A DNA stretch of 64,000 nucleotides. It comes from Novosphingobium fluoreni (GTDB taxonomy: Bacteria; Pseudomonadota; Alphaproteobacteria; Sphingomonadales; Sphingomonadaceae). The stretch is from positions 62,001 through 126,000 of the forward strand of contig NZ_JACIDY010000005.1 of the NCBI RefSeq assembly GCF_014196615.1, read 5' to 3'. This document shows, in pieces, positions 28,416 to 37,515 of this stretch. The translations under genes and the position numbers were made by a program. A model generated the notes under the pieces. It did not search any database. It was not told the origin of the DNA and saw only the letters and a list, made by a program, of their open reading frames with translations. Numbering within the stretch: the stretch's first letter is position 1; every line of letters starts with the position of its first letter.

Positions 28416-29252
28416 TCAGACCGTCGGCATGTTCCCACGGGCCATCAACTCGGCAAGCTCGACGGACGTGGACAAGTGCGATGCACATCCGCCGTCGACC
28501 TGGATGGTCTGTCCGGTGACGTAACTGGCCCGATCCGAGGCGAGGAAGGCGACAACTTCCCCGATCTCAGATGGCTTGCCGAACTCGCCAAGTACCGTGT
28601 GGCGGCGATAAATTTCTCGTAATTCATGCGGCAGTCCGCGCTGCAAGGAGGATGTGAGGATCGGGCCCGGTGCGACGGCGTTACACCGGATTTTCTGGGG
28701 TCCATATTGGGTTGCGATATACTTGGTGAGGACTTCCACCGCGCCTTTTGAACTGGCGTAGGCCGTCGTGTAGAAACTGCCGCCGGTCGCGGTGCCGGAA
28801 CTGATGTTGATGATCGAGCCGCCCCGGCCGCTCTTTATCATTTCCGGAATGCCGTGCTTGCACATCAGCATGATACCCCGCGCATTGATAGCGAAGGTCT
28901 GGTCCCACAGTTCGGCTTCCATGTCGGTGACTAGCAAGTCAGCGCCGACAGATGTCCGCGCCGCATTGTTGTCGATAACGTCGAGCCTACCAAACTTTTC
29001 GACGGTGAAGGCGATAAGGTTCTTGATGGCGTCTTCGCTGGAAACATCGGTCACGCAAGCGGCCACATTGTAACCCTTGTCGGCCAACGCTTGTGTTGTT
29101 TCGAGCAATATATCCTCGGCGACATCGGCCAGTACAACGCTGGCTCCTTCACGAGCCATGATCTCCGCAGTTTCTGACCCAATGTTACCAGGATTGGCGG
29201 CGCCAGTTACAATTGCGACCTTGCCGCTCAATTCTCCGCCGTGGGTACTCAT
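28416..29252 (-). CDS. Short-chain dehydrogenase/reductase
   Basis: A 278-residue NAD(P)-dependent oxidoreductase of the classical SDR family. The cofactor motif is a variant, VTGAANPGNIGSETAEI, with an extra PGN between the usual glycines. The catalytic part is intact: NISSGTATGGSFYTTAYASSKGA includes the serine and Y-x3-K. The sequence DVIDNNAART replaces the usual NNAG. The C-terminal VTGQTIQVDGG is typical of SDRs with Gly-rich closing. It is the leftmost gene of the catabolic island and divergent from a second SDR across a 558-base AT-rich gap. The substrate is unknown. Confidence 0.9.
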   Translation of the reverse strand: MSTHGGELSGKVAIVTGAANPGNIGSETAEIMAREGASVVLADVAEDILLETTQALADKGYNVAACVTDVSSEDAIKNLIAFTVEKFGRLDVIDNNAARTSVGADLLVTDMEAELWDQTFAINARGIMLMCKHGIPEMIKSGRGGSIINISSGTATGGSFYTTAYASSKGAVEVLTKYIATQYGPQKIRCNAVAPGPILTSSLQRGLPHELREIYRRHTVLGEFGKPSEIGEVVAFLASDRASYVTGQTIQVDGGCASHLSTSVELAELMARGNMPTV

Positions 29253-29810
29253 AAACCTCTCCTATAATGGATAAATTCCGGTGATAGCCAGCCTGATGAT
29301 GAGGCGTACAGTCTCTTCGTCGTACCTGACTTCCAATCTTATATCTCGTCGCCGGCTATGGTCGGGGTTACGAACCTGTCAATTTCAAAGGATGTGAATG
29401 GCGGCGGGTCTGCGCCTAATCATGCCTCGGACCATCCGACGGGGGTTATGCGGGATCAAACTGCAGACTAGGTAGGTTGGGCATAAACCCGTTATTGAAA
29501 TCATGTACAAACTTGGGCGGAACATGGCTAGGAATGCTTTTCCTTGCAAGATCCTGTCCTTCCACTCGCCGCTCTTCAACTGCCTTTTTATTTATTTCAG
29601 TTCTTATAAACTTTTTTAAATAACTACAAGAATTGTGCGAAAAGGTCTTTGTGGTATAACTTTAAAATATACAAGACCTTCTCGAAGACAAATGCTAATC
29701 AGATTTTATCAATGCTGACTGCCGGGTATCCACATGTGTGATAGGTTTGAGTGAAGTAAGCGCGCAGCTGACGTATGGTGCACAGCATAATCGTTGATGG
29801 AGAGATGCCT
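29253..29810. other. Long AT-rich divergent intergenic region
   Basis: A 558-base gap between two divergent SDR genes with no convincing gene. Bases about 29580-29700 are much more AT-rich than the surroundings, with runs such as CTTTTTTATTTATT-like stretches. An inverted repeat lies at 29642-29680. It probably holds both promoters and a regulator site. Confidence 0.6.
29642..29680. promoter_or_regulatory. Inverted repeat, possible operator
   Basis: AAGGTCTTTGT at 29642 faces ACAAGACCTT ending at 29680, with an AT-rich centre containing TTTAAAATAT. One unpaired T breaks the symmetry. It sits in the SDR divergent region, about 130 bases before the plus-strand start. A terminator role is less likely because no gene ends here. 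Confidence 0.4.
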
Positions 29811-30653
29811 ATGGACATGGAATTGAGCGGCAAACGGGTGCTGGTCACCGGCAGCAGTTCAGGTATTGGCGCCGCTATTGCCGAGGCCTTTTGCCAGGAA
29901 GGAGCCAAGGTCGTCGTTCACGGTCGCGACGAAGCGAAAACGCAGGCGGTGGTGCAGCGTCTGACGGATGCGGGTGGCGACGCGCGTTTCGTGATAGGGG
30001 AACTCAGCAGCGAAGACGTCTGCGCTGCCGTGGCCAAGCAGGCGGCGGAGTGCTTTGGTGGCCTGGATATTCTGGTGAACAACGCCGGCGGTATGGCCGC
30101 CGCAAACCGGCCGGACTCGACCGCGGAGAGCTTCAATCGACCGTGGCTGGAAACACCGTGGGATGATTGGCGCTGGACGTACGAGCAGAATGTTGGATCA
30201 TCGGTCCGTCTGATCCAGGCGTTCGCGCCAGGCATGATCACGCAGGGCTGGGGGCGCATCATCAATATCTCCAGCGCCTCTGCCACGCAGACCGAGCCCG
30301 ATCTGGCCGATTATCAGCCGGCCAAGGCTGCCATCACCAACATGACGACGGGTCTTGCCAAATCGCTTGGTGGCACCGGGGTGACGGTCAACACGGTCAC
30401 GCCCGGGACAATTGCCACCGAAGGCGTTCGTAACGGGTTCGTCCTTTGGGCCAAGCAGCTGGGTTGGGAGACCGACGATTGGGCCGAGATCGAGCGCCGC
30501 TTCACAAGCGAAGTTATCCCTCAGCCGACCAAGCACTTTGGCCGCCCCGTGGATATCGCTCGCATGGTGGTGTTTCTTTCCAGCCCGCAGGCCAGCTACA
30601 TGACAGGCGGTAACTACCGCGTCGACGGGGGGCAGTGCCGCTCTGTCAACTGA
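29811..30653 (+). CDS. Short-chain dehydrogenase/reductase
   Basis: A 280-residue classical SDR. The cofactor motif is VTGSSSGIG, the NNAG motif is VNNAGGMAAAN, and the active site is NISSASATQTEPDLADYQPAKAA with Y-x3-K. The C-terminal part has FLSSPQASYMTGGNYRVDGG. The ATG at 29811 was chosen because GGAGAG lies six bases upstream; ATGs at 29775 and 29805 are in frame but worse placed. It is convergent with the KstD-like flavoprotein; a strong hairpin separates them. Substrate unknown, probably an alcohol or ketone intermediate of the island's pathway. Confidence 0.9.
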   Translation: MDMELSGKRVLVTGSSSGIGAAIAEAFCQEGAKVVVHGRDEAKTQAVVQRLTDAGGDARFVIGELSSEDVCAAVAKQAAECFGGLDILVNNAGGMAAANRPDSTAESFNRPWLETPWDDWRWTYEQNVGSSVRLIQAFAPGMITQGWGRIINISSASATQTEPDLADYQPAKAAITNMTTGLAKSLGGTGVTVNTVTPGTIATEGVRNGFVLWAKQLGWETDDWAEIERRFTSEVIPQPTKHFGRPVDIARMVVFLSSPQASYMTGGNYRVDGGQCRSVN

Positions 30654-30688
30654 TGAGATGCACTGGGCCGACCAGTGCAACGAAAGTT

Positions 30689-30738
30689 AGAGAGCCCCGC
30701 CCCCCTTCAATTGGATGCCACGGGGGGCCGGGCTCTCT
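30689..30738. terminator. GC-rich bidirectional terminator
   Basis: Seventeen-base arms at 30689-30705 and 30722-30738 (AGAGAGCCCCGCCCCCC against its near-complement, one mismatch) with a 16-base loop, between the convergent SDR and flavoprotein genes. The plus-strand arm is followed by TC, the minus-strand arm by TAACTTTCG, so both directions may end here. Confidence 0.75.
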
Positions 30739-30744
30739 TCCGGA

Positions 30745-32466
30745 TCAAGCCTGATTGTGCCGTTTGCCCACCGCATCCTTCGCCGCGATGTAACCAAAGG
30801 CAAACGCCGGAGAGATACTGGCGCCGGGGCCGGGATAAGAGCGCCCCATTACCGATGAAGTACAATTGCCGGTGGCATACAGCCCCTCGATGATCGAGCC
30901 GTCGGAGCGCAGCACGCGCGCATGCTCGTCCGTTACCACACCGCCAAACGTGCCTACGTCACCCGGGAAGATCCGCGTGGCGTAGAAGGGGCCCTTGGCG
31001 ATAGAGCCAACACACGGGTTGGGCTTGTGCGTCGGATCGCCGCGGAGACGATCGTATTGGCGCTCACCCTTGTGGAATTCCTCGTCCACGCCGGTTTCGG
31101 CATAGCGATTATAGCGTTCGATCTGGGCGGCGAGCCCATCGGGATCAATTCCGGCCTTCGCAGCAAGCTCGGCGATGGTGTCCGCCTTGATCAGGAAACC
31201 GGATTCCAGCCACTGCTTGATTGGCTTCATGCCCGGCATCAGCGACGCGTAGGCATAATTGCGCATCGCCCTGTCATCGAAGACCGCGAATGCGGGGACG
31301 GCATCGTTCTCATACAAGGCTTCACCAAGCTCCATGTACGAGTTGGCCTCGTTGACGAAGCGATTGCCGCGCTTGGTAACCCAGATGTAATGCGGGACAG
31401 CGATTTCGCCGACATGCATGAACGGGTAGGGCGTGCCGTCCTTTCCGTGCGCGCCGGCAGGCAACGATCCATCGGCGTTGAGCGAGGTCGGCACCCAGAC
31501 GGCCATGTCCAGGTTCTCGGTATCCGCGCCGTGGCGGATCATTTCCTCGATCATTTCGCCGGTGTCGCCCGGATTGGCGTTAGTCCACTGATTGCTGATG
31601 GGCTTGCGCTGGTACCTTTGGCGCATTTCATCATTGCGCGCAAAGCCGCCGACGTTCATCAGCAGGCCGTAGCGGCTGCGCACGGTCTTGCGCTGCCCTT
31701 CGTGAACCCCGCTTACCGCGACGATCCTGCCGTCCTCTTCGATGAGTTGGTCACTCGCAAATCCGGAGATGATGGGTATTCCCCGCTTTAGCGTCATTTC
31801 CAACATCCGCCCCTGAATCGCTGCGCCGTGGGCAGCGATGTGACGCCCGAGGATCTTGTTCTTCGCAACAGCCAAAGCGAGACGGGCCATGATTTTCTTG
31901 GCGGCGAAAGAGCGTTTCACCATCAACATCTTGATCAGCGGCAACGAGGGAAACGGGATGCCGATGAAAGGAGCGTAGCGCGAAAGCTTTTCTTCCCAGG
32001 GGCCGAGATTGCGCAGGTCGTAAGGCATGGCAACCAGCGATCGGCCCCGTGGCTGGCCGCCATCGCGATCGTCGTAGTAGTCCGACCAGCCGTCGGGATA
32101 CTCAAACTCCATGCCCTGATCTTCCAGGAACTGGATCATCTCCGGAGCTTCGTCCAGGAACGCCTCGCGGCGGGCTTCCGTTGTGCCCTTGCCGACGAAG
32201 TCCACAGTTGCCGCTAGATACCGACGGCCTAGTTCCTTCGTGTCGTGGACGCCATGTCGCTTGATGACGTGGTTGTTTGGCACCCACCACACGCCACCCG
32301 AAAAGCCGGTCGAGCCGCCAATCTTATCCCGCTTTTCCAATATGACGGGGTTCAGGCCAGCGAGTTTGGCGTAGATAGCGGCGACCATAGACCCGCCGCC
32401 GCTGCCCACGATCACGAAATCGTATTCCGGCTGCAGCGTGAATGACTCTGGGGGCGGAAGGGCCAT
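30745..32466 (-). CDS. FAD-binding dehydrogenase, 3-ketosteroid delta1-dehydrogenase-like
   Basis: A 573-residue flavoprotein. The FAD motif is DFVIVGSGGGSMVAAIYAKL near residue 15. It is followed by EKRDKIGGSTGFSGGVWWVP, the stretch that in 3-ketosteroid delta1-dehydrogenases and related FAD_binding_2 proteins lines the active site. The C-terminal GLYATGNCTSSVMGRSYPGP also matches that family. Members introduce a double bond next to a ketone in steroid or terpenoid rings. The ATG at 32466 has AAGGA ten bases ahead; a GTG ten codons earlier lacks one. The ligase gene lies 208 bases upstream on the same strand. Ring substrate not known. Confidence 0.88.
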   Translation of the reverse strand: MALPPPESFTLQPEYDFVIVGSGGGSMVAAIYAKLAGLNPVILEKRDKIGGSTGFSGGVWWVPNNHVIKRHGVHDTKELGRRYLAATVDFVGKGTTEARREAFLDEAPEMIQFLEDQGMEFEYPDGWSDYYDDRDGGQPRGRSLVAMPYDLRNLGPWEEKLSRYAPFIGIPFPSLPLIKMLMVKRSFAAKKIMARLALAVAKNKILGRHIAAHGAAIQGRMLEMTLKRGIPIISGFASDQLIEEDGRIVAVSGVHEGQRKTVRSRYGLLMNVGGFARNDEMRQRYQRKPISNQWTNANPGDTGEMIEEMIRHGADTENLDMAVWVPTSLNADGSLPAGAHGKDGTPYPFMHVGEIAVPHYIWVTKRGNRFVNEANSYMELGEALYENDAVPAFAVFDDRAMRNYAYASLMPGMKPIKQWLESGFLIKADTIAELAAKAGIDPDGLAAQIERYNRYAETGVDEEFHKGERQYDRLRGDPTHKPNPCVGSIAKGPFYATRIFPGDVGTFGGVVTDEHARVLRSDGSIIEGLYATGNCTSSVMGRSYPGPGASISPAFAFGYIAAKDAVGKRHNQA

Positions 32467-32674
32467 CGCAGAATGTTCCTTGTAAGACGAATTCACAGGT
32501 GTTCACCATTGCGCGGCATCCGCGAAATCCGCCAGTGGCGCAGTGTCACCATCAGCCGCGTGATTTTGCTGAGCGGACATCGTGTGGACAGTGCTCGGGC
32601 ATAACGGTCGGCAGCGACGCTGGTGTTTTGCAAAAGGACTTGGTCGCTAATGTGATCGTATACCGGGAGACAAG

Positions 32675-34261
32675 TTACTGTGCTTCCAATTCTTCCACTG
32701 CACGCAACACATTGTTCCGCGTCACCTTGCCTACTGCGTTCACTGGCATGCTGGGCAAGATATGCACAGATTTCGGCGCCCGCACCGAACCCAGTTCGGC
32801 CTTCGCAAAACTGATGAGTTCGTCCGGCGAAACCGAAGCATCGGCAGAAAGGACGACAGCGGCTTCGACACGTTGACCCCAGTAGTCATCTGGACGAGCA
32901 ATCACGGTAACGTCGACGATATCGGGGTGTGTTCCCAAGACGGCTTCCACATCCGTGGGATAAACGTTGAATCCGCCCGTGATGATAACATCGCGCAATC
33001 GATCTTTAAGGAACAGGTAGCCGCGTTCGTCAAACGACCCCAGGTCTCCGGTGTGCAGCCAGCCGTTGACGATGGTTTGTGCAGTCAGGTCCGGACGGTT
33101 GAGGTAGCCCCGCATAACCAGGTCGCCACGTACGACAACTTCGCCGGTTTCACCCGGGGGCAGGAAGGTTCCGTCCGGGGCCATGATTTGTACTTCATTG
33201 AAGGGGCAAGGCCGGCCGACCGACAGCAAGTTAGCTTCATCGGCCAGTTCCGATGCCGTGATTGCGGTGATCATGGTAGGTGCCTCGGTCTGGCCATAAA
33301 TCGCGGCAAGATGAGGGCCGAAAACCTCGTGCGCCTGCCGCATCCGCGTGGGCGACATGGGCGCCGCACCGTATATCAGGTGCTTGATACCAGAATAACG
33401 CGTTCCGGTGGCCTGAGCATGATCGATCAACGAATATATCAGGGTCGGCGGCATGAAGCTGGCCGTTATGCGTTCCGCAACGATGGTTTCAGAGATCGCG
33501 GGGGCCTTGGCTCCGTCCATTAGGATATTGCAGCCCCCCGCCGCCATCACGGGCAACAGGAACGTACCGGCTCCATGCGTGAGTGGCGCGACGAGCAACA
33601 TCCGTTCCTGCTCGTCAAACCCAAACGTCGCCAGCATGCTGGCGATGCAGCTCATAAATGCGCGGTACGGCTGGAGGACGCCTTTGGGGTTGCCGGTCGT
33701 TCCGCCCGTGAACTTGATGGCGGATATCCCGTCCTGCAGGCGGGCGATATCCGCCGGGCGTTTGCCGAAATGACCCTGAATGATATCCTGGATTGAAAGA
33801 CGATCGTCGGACGGTCCCGCCATCGTTACGATGGGGCAACCTGCCTTTTCAAATAGAGCCGCAAAATCATCGTCCGCGAAGATCAGGGATAAATCCGACG
33901 CCTCGGCAATTCCAGCCAACTCGGCGGCGGAATTGCGCGGATTGAGAGGAACCCAGGTGTGACCTGACGCGAAGATGGCCAGCATGCTGACGACATGCTG
34001 CCAGTTATTGTGCCCACACGCGCCGACACGGGACTGCGGCTGTGGCAACTGCTCCTGTAAGTAACTCGCGACCGCTTCGATCTGGCCAACGAGATCTCGA
34101 TAACTCATCCTGATAGGCCCATCGATGAGAGCCTCACCATTCGGGTTAAGGCGCAGTCCCCGATAAAGCATATGAATCGGAAGCATAAATCCGCAAAACC
34201 CCACAGGCCATCGTCCCAGAAAGCGCCGTGGTGACGCATCTGCTTCGATCGCATTCCCCAT
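32675..34261 (-). CDS. AMP-dependent acyl-CoA synthetase/ligase
   Basis: A 528-residue ANL-superfamily ligase predicted to activate a carboxylic acid as its CoA thioester through an acyl-adenylate. The P-loop-like motif reads FTGGTTGNPKGV (canonical TSGTTGxPKG), the adenine-binding region is YGQTEAP, and the hinge is LHTGDLGSFDERGYLFLKDR. The adenylation lysine is in AVGKVTRN near the end. The first 25 residues have no clear similarity; an ATG at 34186 (MLPIHMLYRGL) is an alternative start. It follows the HsaA-type monooxygenase by 30 bases, so the two are co-transcribed. Confidence 0.9.
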   Translation of the reverse strand: MGNAIEADASPRRFLGRWPVGFCGFMLPIHMLYRGLRLNPNGEALIDGPIRMSYRDLVGQIEAVASYLQEQLPQPQSRVGACGHNNWQHVVSMLAIFASGHTWVPLNPRNSAAELAGIAEASDLSLIFADDDFAALFEKAGCPIVTMAGPSDDRLSIQDIIQGHFGKRPADIARLQDGISAIKFTGGTTGNPKGVLQPYRAFMSCIASMLATFGFDEQERMLLVAPLTHGAGTFLLPVMAAGGCNILMDGAKAPAISETIVAERITASFMPPTLIYSLIDHAQATGTRYSGIKHLIYGAAPMSPTRMRQAHEVFGPHLAAIYGQTEAPTMITAITASELADEANLLSVGRPCPFNEVQIMAPDGTFLPPGETGEVVVRGDLVMRGYLNRPDLTAQTIVNGWLHTGDLGSFDERGYLFLKDRLRDVIITGGFNVYPTDVEAVLGTHPDIVDVTVIARPDDYWGQRVEAAVVLSADASVSPDELISFAKAELGSVRAPKSVHILPSMPVNAVGKVTRNNVLRAVEELEAQ

Positions 34262-34262
34262 T

Positions 34263-34277
34263 CGCGATTAATTCGCG
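34263..34277. promoter_or_regulatory. Perfect 15-bp palindrome before the ligase start
   Basis: CGCGA-TTAAT-TCGCG lies immediately upstream of the ligase ATG (34261, minus strand) in the 30-base gap after the monooxygenase stop. It may be an operator, a processing site or chance; it takes the place where a ribosome-binding site is expected. Confidence 0.25.
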
Positions 34278-34291
34278 GATGTACCGGTCTG

Positions 34292-35494
34292 TTAGCTGAC
34301 GTTTACCAACCCGCGCGGCGTCCACTTCATATCCGTGGCAAAGCCTAGCAGATCGTGGCCACAATCGCGGAGCGCCTTATCCGAAACCACCAAATGCTGC
34401 GTGGCGGAGAGGCTATCGCGGAACGCTCGCTGAAGCCAACCGGCACGAAGCCCCGCGCCGCCGCTGACGCGATGGGCGAATATCGAATTCTCCATCATCA
34501 CAGTCGTAGCGTGGCTGAGCGCGAGCCGGATCAAGGTGAACTGGCGCAGAGCGACAGCTTCGCCCTGGCTGATGGTTTCAAGTACATCGTTCCAGACTTC
34601 GTAGCAAAATGCACGAGCTGCCCGCAGTTTGCCCTCGGCCGCCGCGAACTCCTGCTTAAAAGCGTCCGATCCAGCCAGATCGCGCCCACCTGACGACTGT
34701 GCCAGCTTGGCTAGTTCGTCTAGAACGTGACGGCCGTGACCCAAGGCAAAACCAGTGTGACCCAATGCGCTGAGGCCAACAACACCGATGCGGAAGCCCT
34801 CACCACCGCGCTTTCCGACAATCTCCGAAGGCAAATGGGTAAACTCGCCCGGGACGAACAGATCGGTCACCGCGTAGTCGACGCTACCTGTGGCGCGCAG
34901 GCCTAAGACGTCCCAATTGCCGAGCATTTCAGCATCCTTCGTAGGAAAGATGAAGATGCGGGCTTCGGGCGTATTCGTTCCGGGTAACACACGCGGCGCG
35001 CCGTCCTCATAGACTATCGCACCAGCGTGGATGAAATCACTGTTCAGGCAGCCGCTGCCGTATGACCAACGTCCGGAAAGGCGGTATCCATCACCCTCGA
35101 CTACGGCCTTTCCAGTCGGCGCGCCGGCACCGGCAACCACCGGGCGACCATTACCGAACAAAGCCTGGAAACCCTCATCCGGCAAGAAGCCGGCGGCCGA
35201 TGCAGTTGCGACGTTGGCGGCCATCATCACCCACCCGGTAGCGGCATCGATGTTGCACATCGCTTCCACGATCGACAACACTTCGACCGGGTTTGAATCC
35301 ATCCCGCCGACTTCGCTGGGCACCATCAAGCTGAAGAAGCCTGCGTCGCGCATAGCCGAGATTGATTCCTGGCTAACCTGGCCAGCGGCTTCGTTCGCTT
35401 CCGCCTTGCTGGCCAAGAATGGAGCCAGACGTTTCGCTTCGACCAACAACGGCCATTCCGCATGATTGCTAAGCAAGTCCGTATTGTGGATCAT
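34292..35494 (-). CDS. Acyl-CoA dehydrogenase-fold flavin-dependent monooxygenase (HsaA/DszC group)
   Basis: A 400-residue protein with the acyl-CoA dehydrogenase fold. The N-terminal helical part carries FFSLMVPSEVGGMDSNP, the middle beta domain LSGRWSYGSGCLNSDF and GLRATGSVDYAVTDLFVPGE. The C-terminal helical domain is of the Acyl-CoA_dh_2 type, which replaces the usual catalytic glutamate. Proteins built this way (HsaA, HpaB-like, DszC) use reduced flavin from a partner to hydroxylate aromatic or cyclic compounds. A partner flavin reductase is not recognised in the window. It belongs to the minus-strand run SDR-monooxygenase-ligase. Confidence 0.82.
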   Translation of the reverse strand: MIHNTDLLSNHAEWPLLVEAKRLAPFLASKAEANEAAGQVSQESISAMRDAGFFSLMVPSEVGGMDSNPVEVLSIVEAMCNIDAATGWVMMAANVATASAAGFLPDEGFQALFGNGRPVVAGAGAPTGKAVVEGDGYRLSGRWSYGSGCLNSDFIHAGAIVYEDGAPRVLPGTNTPEARIFIFPTKDAEMLGNWDVLGLRATGSVDYAVTDLFVPGEFTHLPSEIVGKRGGEGFRIGVVGLSALGHTGFALGHGRHVLDELAKLAQSSGGRDLAGSDAFKQEFAAAEGKLRAARAFCYEVWNDVLETISQGEAVALRQFTLIRLALSHATTVMMENSIFAHRVSGGAGLRAGWLQRAFRDSLSATQHLVVSDKALRDCGHDLLGFATDMKWTPRGLVNVS

Positions 35495-35556
35495 AACTGA
35501 ATATCCTCAAAATGAGAACAGATGGACCTTATTACTGCAAGAGACCTGAATATGTC

Positions 35557-36357
35557 TTAGCACGCAGTCCAGCCTCCGTCCTGCGTGATGACCTGCCCGG
35601 TGAGGTAGGCCGACGCAGGAGAAGCAAGATACAAGGCCAGGCCCAGAATTTCGCTGGCATCGCCGCGCCGCTTCATCGGGATGCGACGGTTCATCTCGGT
35701 GTAGAAGCGCTCCTCTTCCTCGGCAGTCCGCTCACGGCGGCGGCCGTCACCCAGACGAGTGCCGCCGTGCCAACCGGGAGCGATCACGTTTGCGCGGACT
35801 TTTTCCGCCGCATATTCGACCGCTACCTGGCGAGTGAAGCCGATTACGCCGGCCTTCGCTGCAGCATAATCAACGCTGGACGCCGGAAAATCGGGAAAAT
35901 AACCGCCCAGACCAAGGATCGACGCCACATTGATGATCGAGCCACCGTTCGTACGCATCTTGGGCAGCATCGCACGGGTCATGAAAAACGTGCCAGTCAG
36001 GCTGATGCCCACGCCACGCGTCCAATCATCGGTGGATAGCTCATGTGTCATCGTCGGCGGCGTAGCCACACCGGCAAAATTAACCAGCACGTCCAAGTTT
36101 GCGTTACCCAGGCTCTCTACAGAAGCGGAAACCGAGTCCTCGTTCCAGACGTCGAGCCGGCAAGGGTCAGCTTGGCCGCCCGAAGCGACGATGGCGTTTG
36201 CCACCTCGTCAGCCCTGCTTAGATCAATGTCCGCGCAAATCACGCGAGCGCCGACCGCCGCATATCCTTCGGCGATAACTCGACCAAGACCGCTGCCGCC
36301 GCCGGTGACCAGAGCAGTTTTGCCTTTCAGGCCAAAAAGATCTTCTAGTAATGCCAT
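35557..36357 (-). CDS. Short-chain dehydrogenase/reductase
   Basis: A 266-residue classical SDR. It has VTGGGSGLGRVIAEGYAAVG, the NFAGVAT variant of NNAG, and the active-site stretch ASILGLGGYFPDFPASSVDY followed by AAAK. The C-terminal LTGQVITQDGGWTAC is typical. The ATG at 36357 (MALLEDLFGLKGKT) is taken as start; an in-frame ATG three codons earlier (36366) is equally weak for ribosome binding. It is first in the run SDR-monooxygenase-ligase, with 62 bases to the monooxygenase. Substrate unknown. Confidence 0.9.
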   Translation of the reverse strand: MALLEDLFGLKGKTALVTGGGSGLGRVIAEGYAAVGARVICADIDLSRADEVANAIVASGGQADPCRLDVWNEDSVSASVESLGNANLDVLVNFAGVATPPTMTHELSTDDWTRGVGISLTGTFFMTRAMLPKMRTNGGSIINVASILGLGGYFPDFPASSVDYAAAKAGVIGFTRQVAVEYAAEKVRANVIAPGWHGGTRLGDGRRRERTAEEEERFYTEMNRRIPMKRRGDASEILGLALYLASPASAYLTGQVITQDGGWTAC

Positions 36358-36366
36358 GCCGAACAT

Positions 36367-36747
36367 ATGCTTTCGAATGAAATGGTGGGGAGCGCGATGG
36401 AATCAAGACAACGCGACTAAGCCTTGGACTATGGTTCTATTTTGAAATCTGGAGGGCCTAAGTGTCAACGAACGGATGCTTTGCATTACATGGCGGATAG
36501 TTCATCCGCGAAAGCCCGGTTTTCCGCCAATTTTGCCGGAAATTGCGGGCGCACTGCCAAGGCGCAAAACCGGTAGATACGCCTCGGCTCGAAGACATTG
36601 CCCAAAGGGGCAAGATACACATCGGGCGGGTAAAGCAGCGGCGCAAGGCGTCGATAAGCACCAGTCGCTAAAAACAATAGCCGTCAGCCTATTATGAAGC
36701 TGACGGCCCAAGAAAAGGTAAAATGTCCGCTTGCGTCCAGATAAAAT
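36367..36747. other. Intergenic region without a convincing gene
   Basis: About 380 bases between two minus-strand genes. Short open frames on the minus strand (36458-36711) read as Cys/Arg-rich peptides with no recognised motif. The right part contains the terminator of the quinone reductase gene; the left part should hold the promoter of the SDR operon. The sequence AGTGTCAACGA at 36461 recurs at 37592. Confidence 0.5.
36680..36707 (-). terminator. Rho-independent terminator of the quinone reductase gene
   Basis: Stem GCCGTCAGC / GCTGACGGC (nine pairs, ten-base loop). On the minus strand it is followed by TATTGTTTTTAG, a fair T-run, 41 bases after the stop at 36748. Confidence 0.8.
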
Positions 36748-37515
36748 TTATTCGGCGTCCGTATGAATGTGAGCAGCAAAGCCCGCTGGGGCGCTTGCCG
36801 CTACTTCCTCTCTGAGTTCAAAGGCTTTTTCCGTGTAGTCGCCGCCACCCTGGGGTCGGAAAGGAATGGGCGGAATAGTAAAGAGCGTCCGCATCCGTTC
36901 CCGCACGCCCTCGACCACTGCAGGATATTTCTCTCCCAGATGATGGGTACCGTGGACCAGCAGCGAAGGGAGTACATCAAACCCAGGATAATACAGCATT
37001 CCATGAGTGATCGGGAACAGCAGGTCGTTGATGGGGCCATTGACTCCCCGTTCGCTAAAATAAGACTCTTGACCGCCCACCATGACCATCAACATGGCGC
37101 GCTTGCCCGCCATCCGGCCCGCGCCATAACGCTCGCCCGTCAATTGATAACCAACGCCTGCCGTCCAGACGCGATCAATCCACCCCTTCATGATGGCGGG
37201 CACGGAGAACCACCAGAGCGGGAATGCGAAAATGACCGCATCCGCCCAGAACACCTTTTCCTGCTCGTCCAGGACGTCTTGCGAGAATTCTCTGGCAGCG
37301 GCCGCCTTCATGGAGGCGACGGTAGGGCGCAGCGGTTCAGCGGGATCGACGGCTGGAAAATCGTCACGGTCGACCACGGTCTTGAAATTCATCGCATAAA
37401 GATCGCTGAGTTGCACTTCGTGACCATCGGCCTTGAGCTGATCAATCGCGATGTCGCGCAAGGCGTTAGTCAACGACGCCGGCTCGGGGTGGGCCGACAC
37501 AATCAGGATGTTCAT
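36748..37515 (-). CDS. Flavodoxin-fold NAD(P)H quinone oxidoreductase
   Basis: A 255-residue protein of the NQO1/MdaB flavodoxin-like family. The phosphate-binding loop is VSAHPEPASLTNAL at the N-terminus. The FMN/FAD region FAFPLWWFSVPAIMKGWIDR is followed by VWTAGVGYQLTGERYGAGRM. Members transfer two electrons from NAD(P)H to quinones or other acceptors. In the island it could reduce a quinone intermediate or supply reduced flavin to the HsaA-type monooxygenase, though that is speculative. It is divergent from the epoxide hydrolase, with a 502-base gap carrying a palindrome. Confidence 0.88.
   Translation of the reverse strand: MNILIVSAHPEPASLTNALRDIAIDQLKADGHEVQLSDLYAMNFKTVVDRDDFPAVDPAEPLRPTVASMKAAAAREFSQDVLDEQEKVFWADAVIFAFPLWWFSVPAIMKGWIDRVWTAGVGYQLTGERYGAGRMAGKRAMLMVMVGGQESYFSERGVNGPINDLLFPITHGMLYYPGFDVLPSLLVHGTHHLGEKYPAVVEGVRERMRTLFTIPPIPFRPQGGGDYTEKAFELREEVAASAPAGFAAHIHTDAE

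Noticed and set aside
36458..36711. Three overlapping 63-69-codon minus-strand frames
   Set aside because: All three frames open at once is usual for GC-rich DNA; none shows a motif or start signal.
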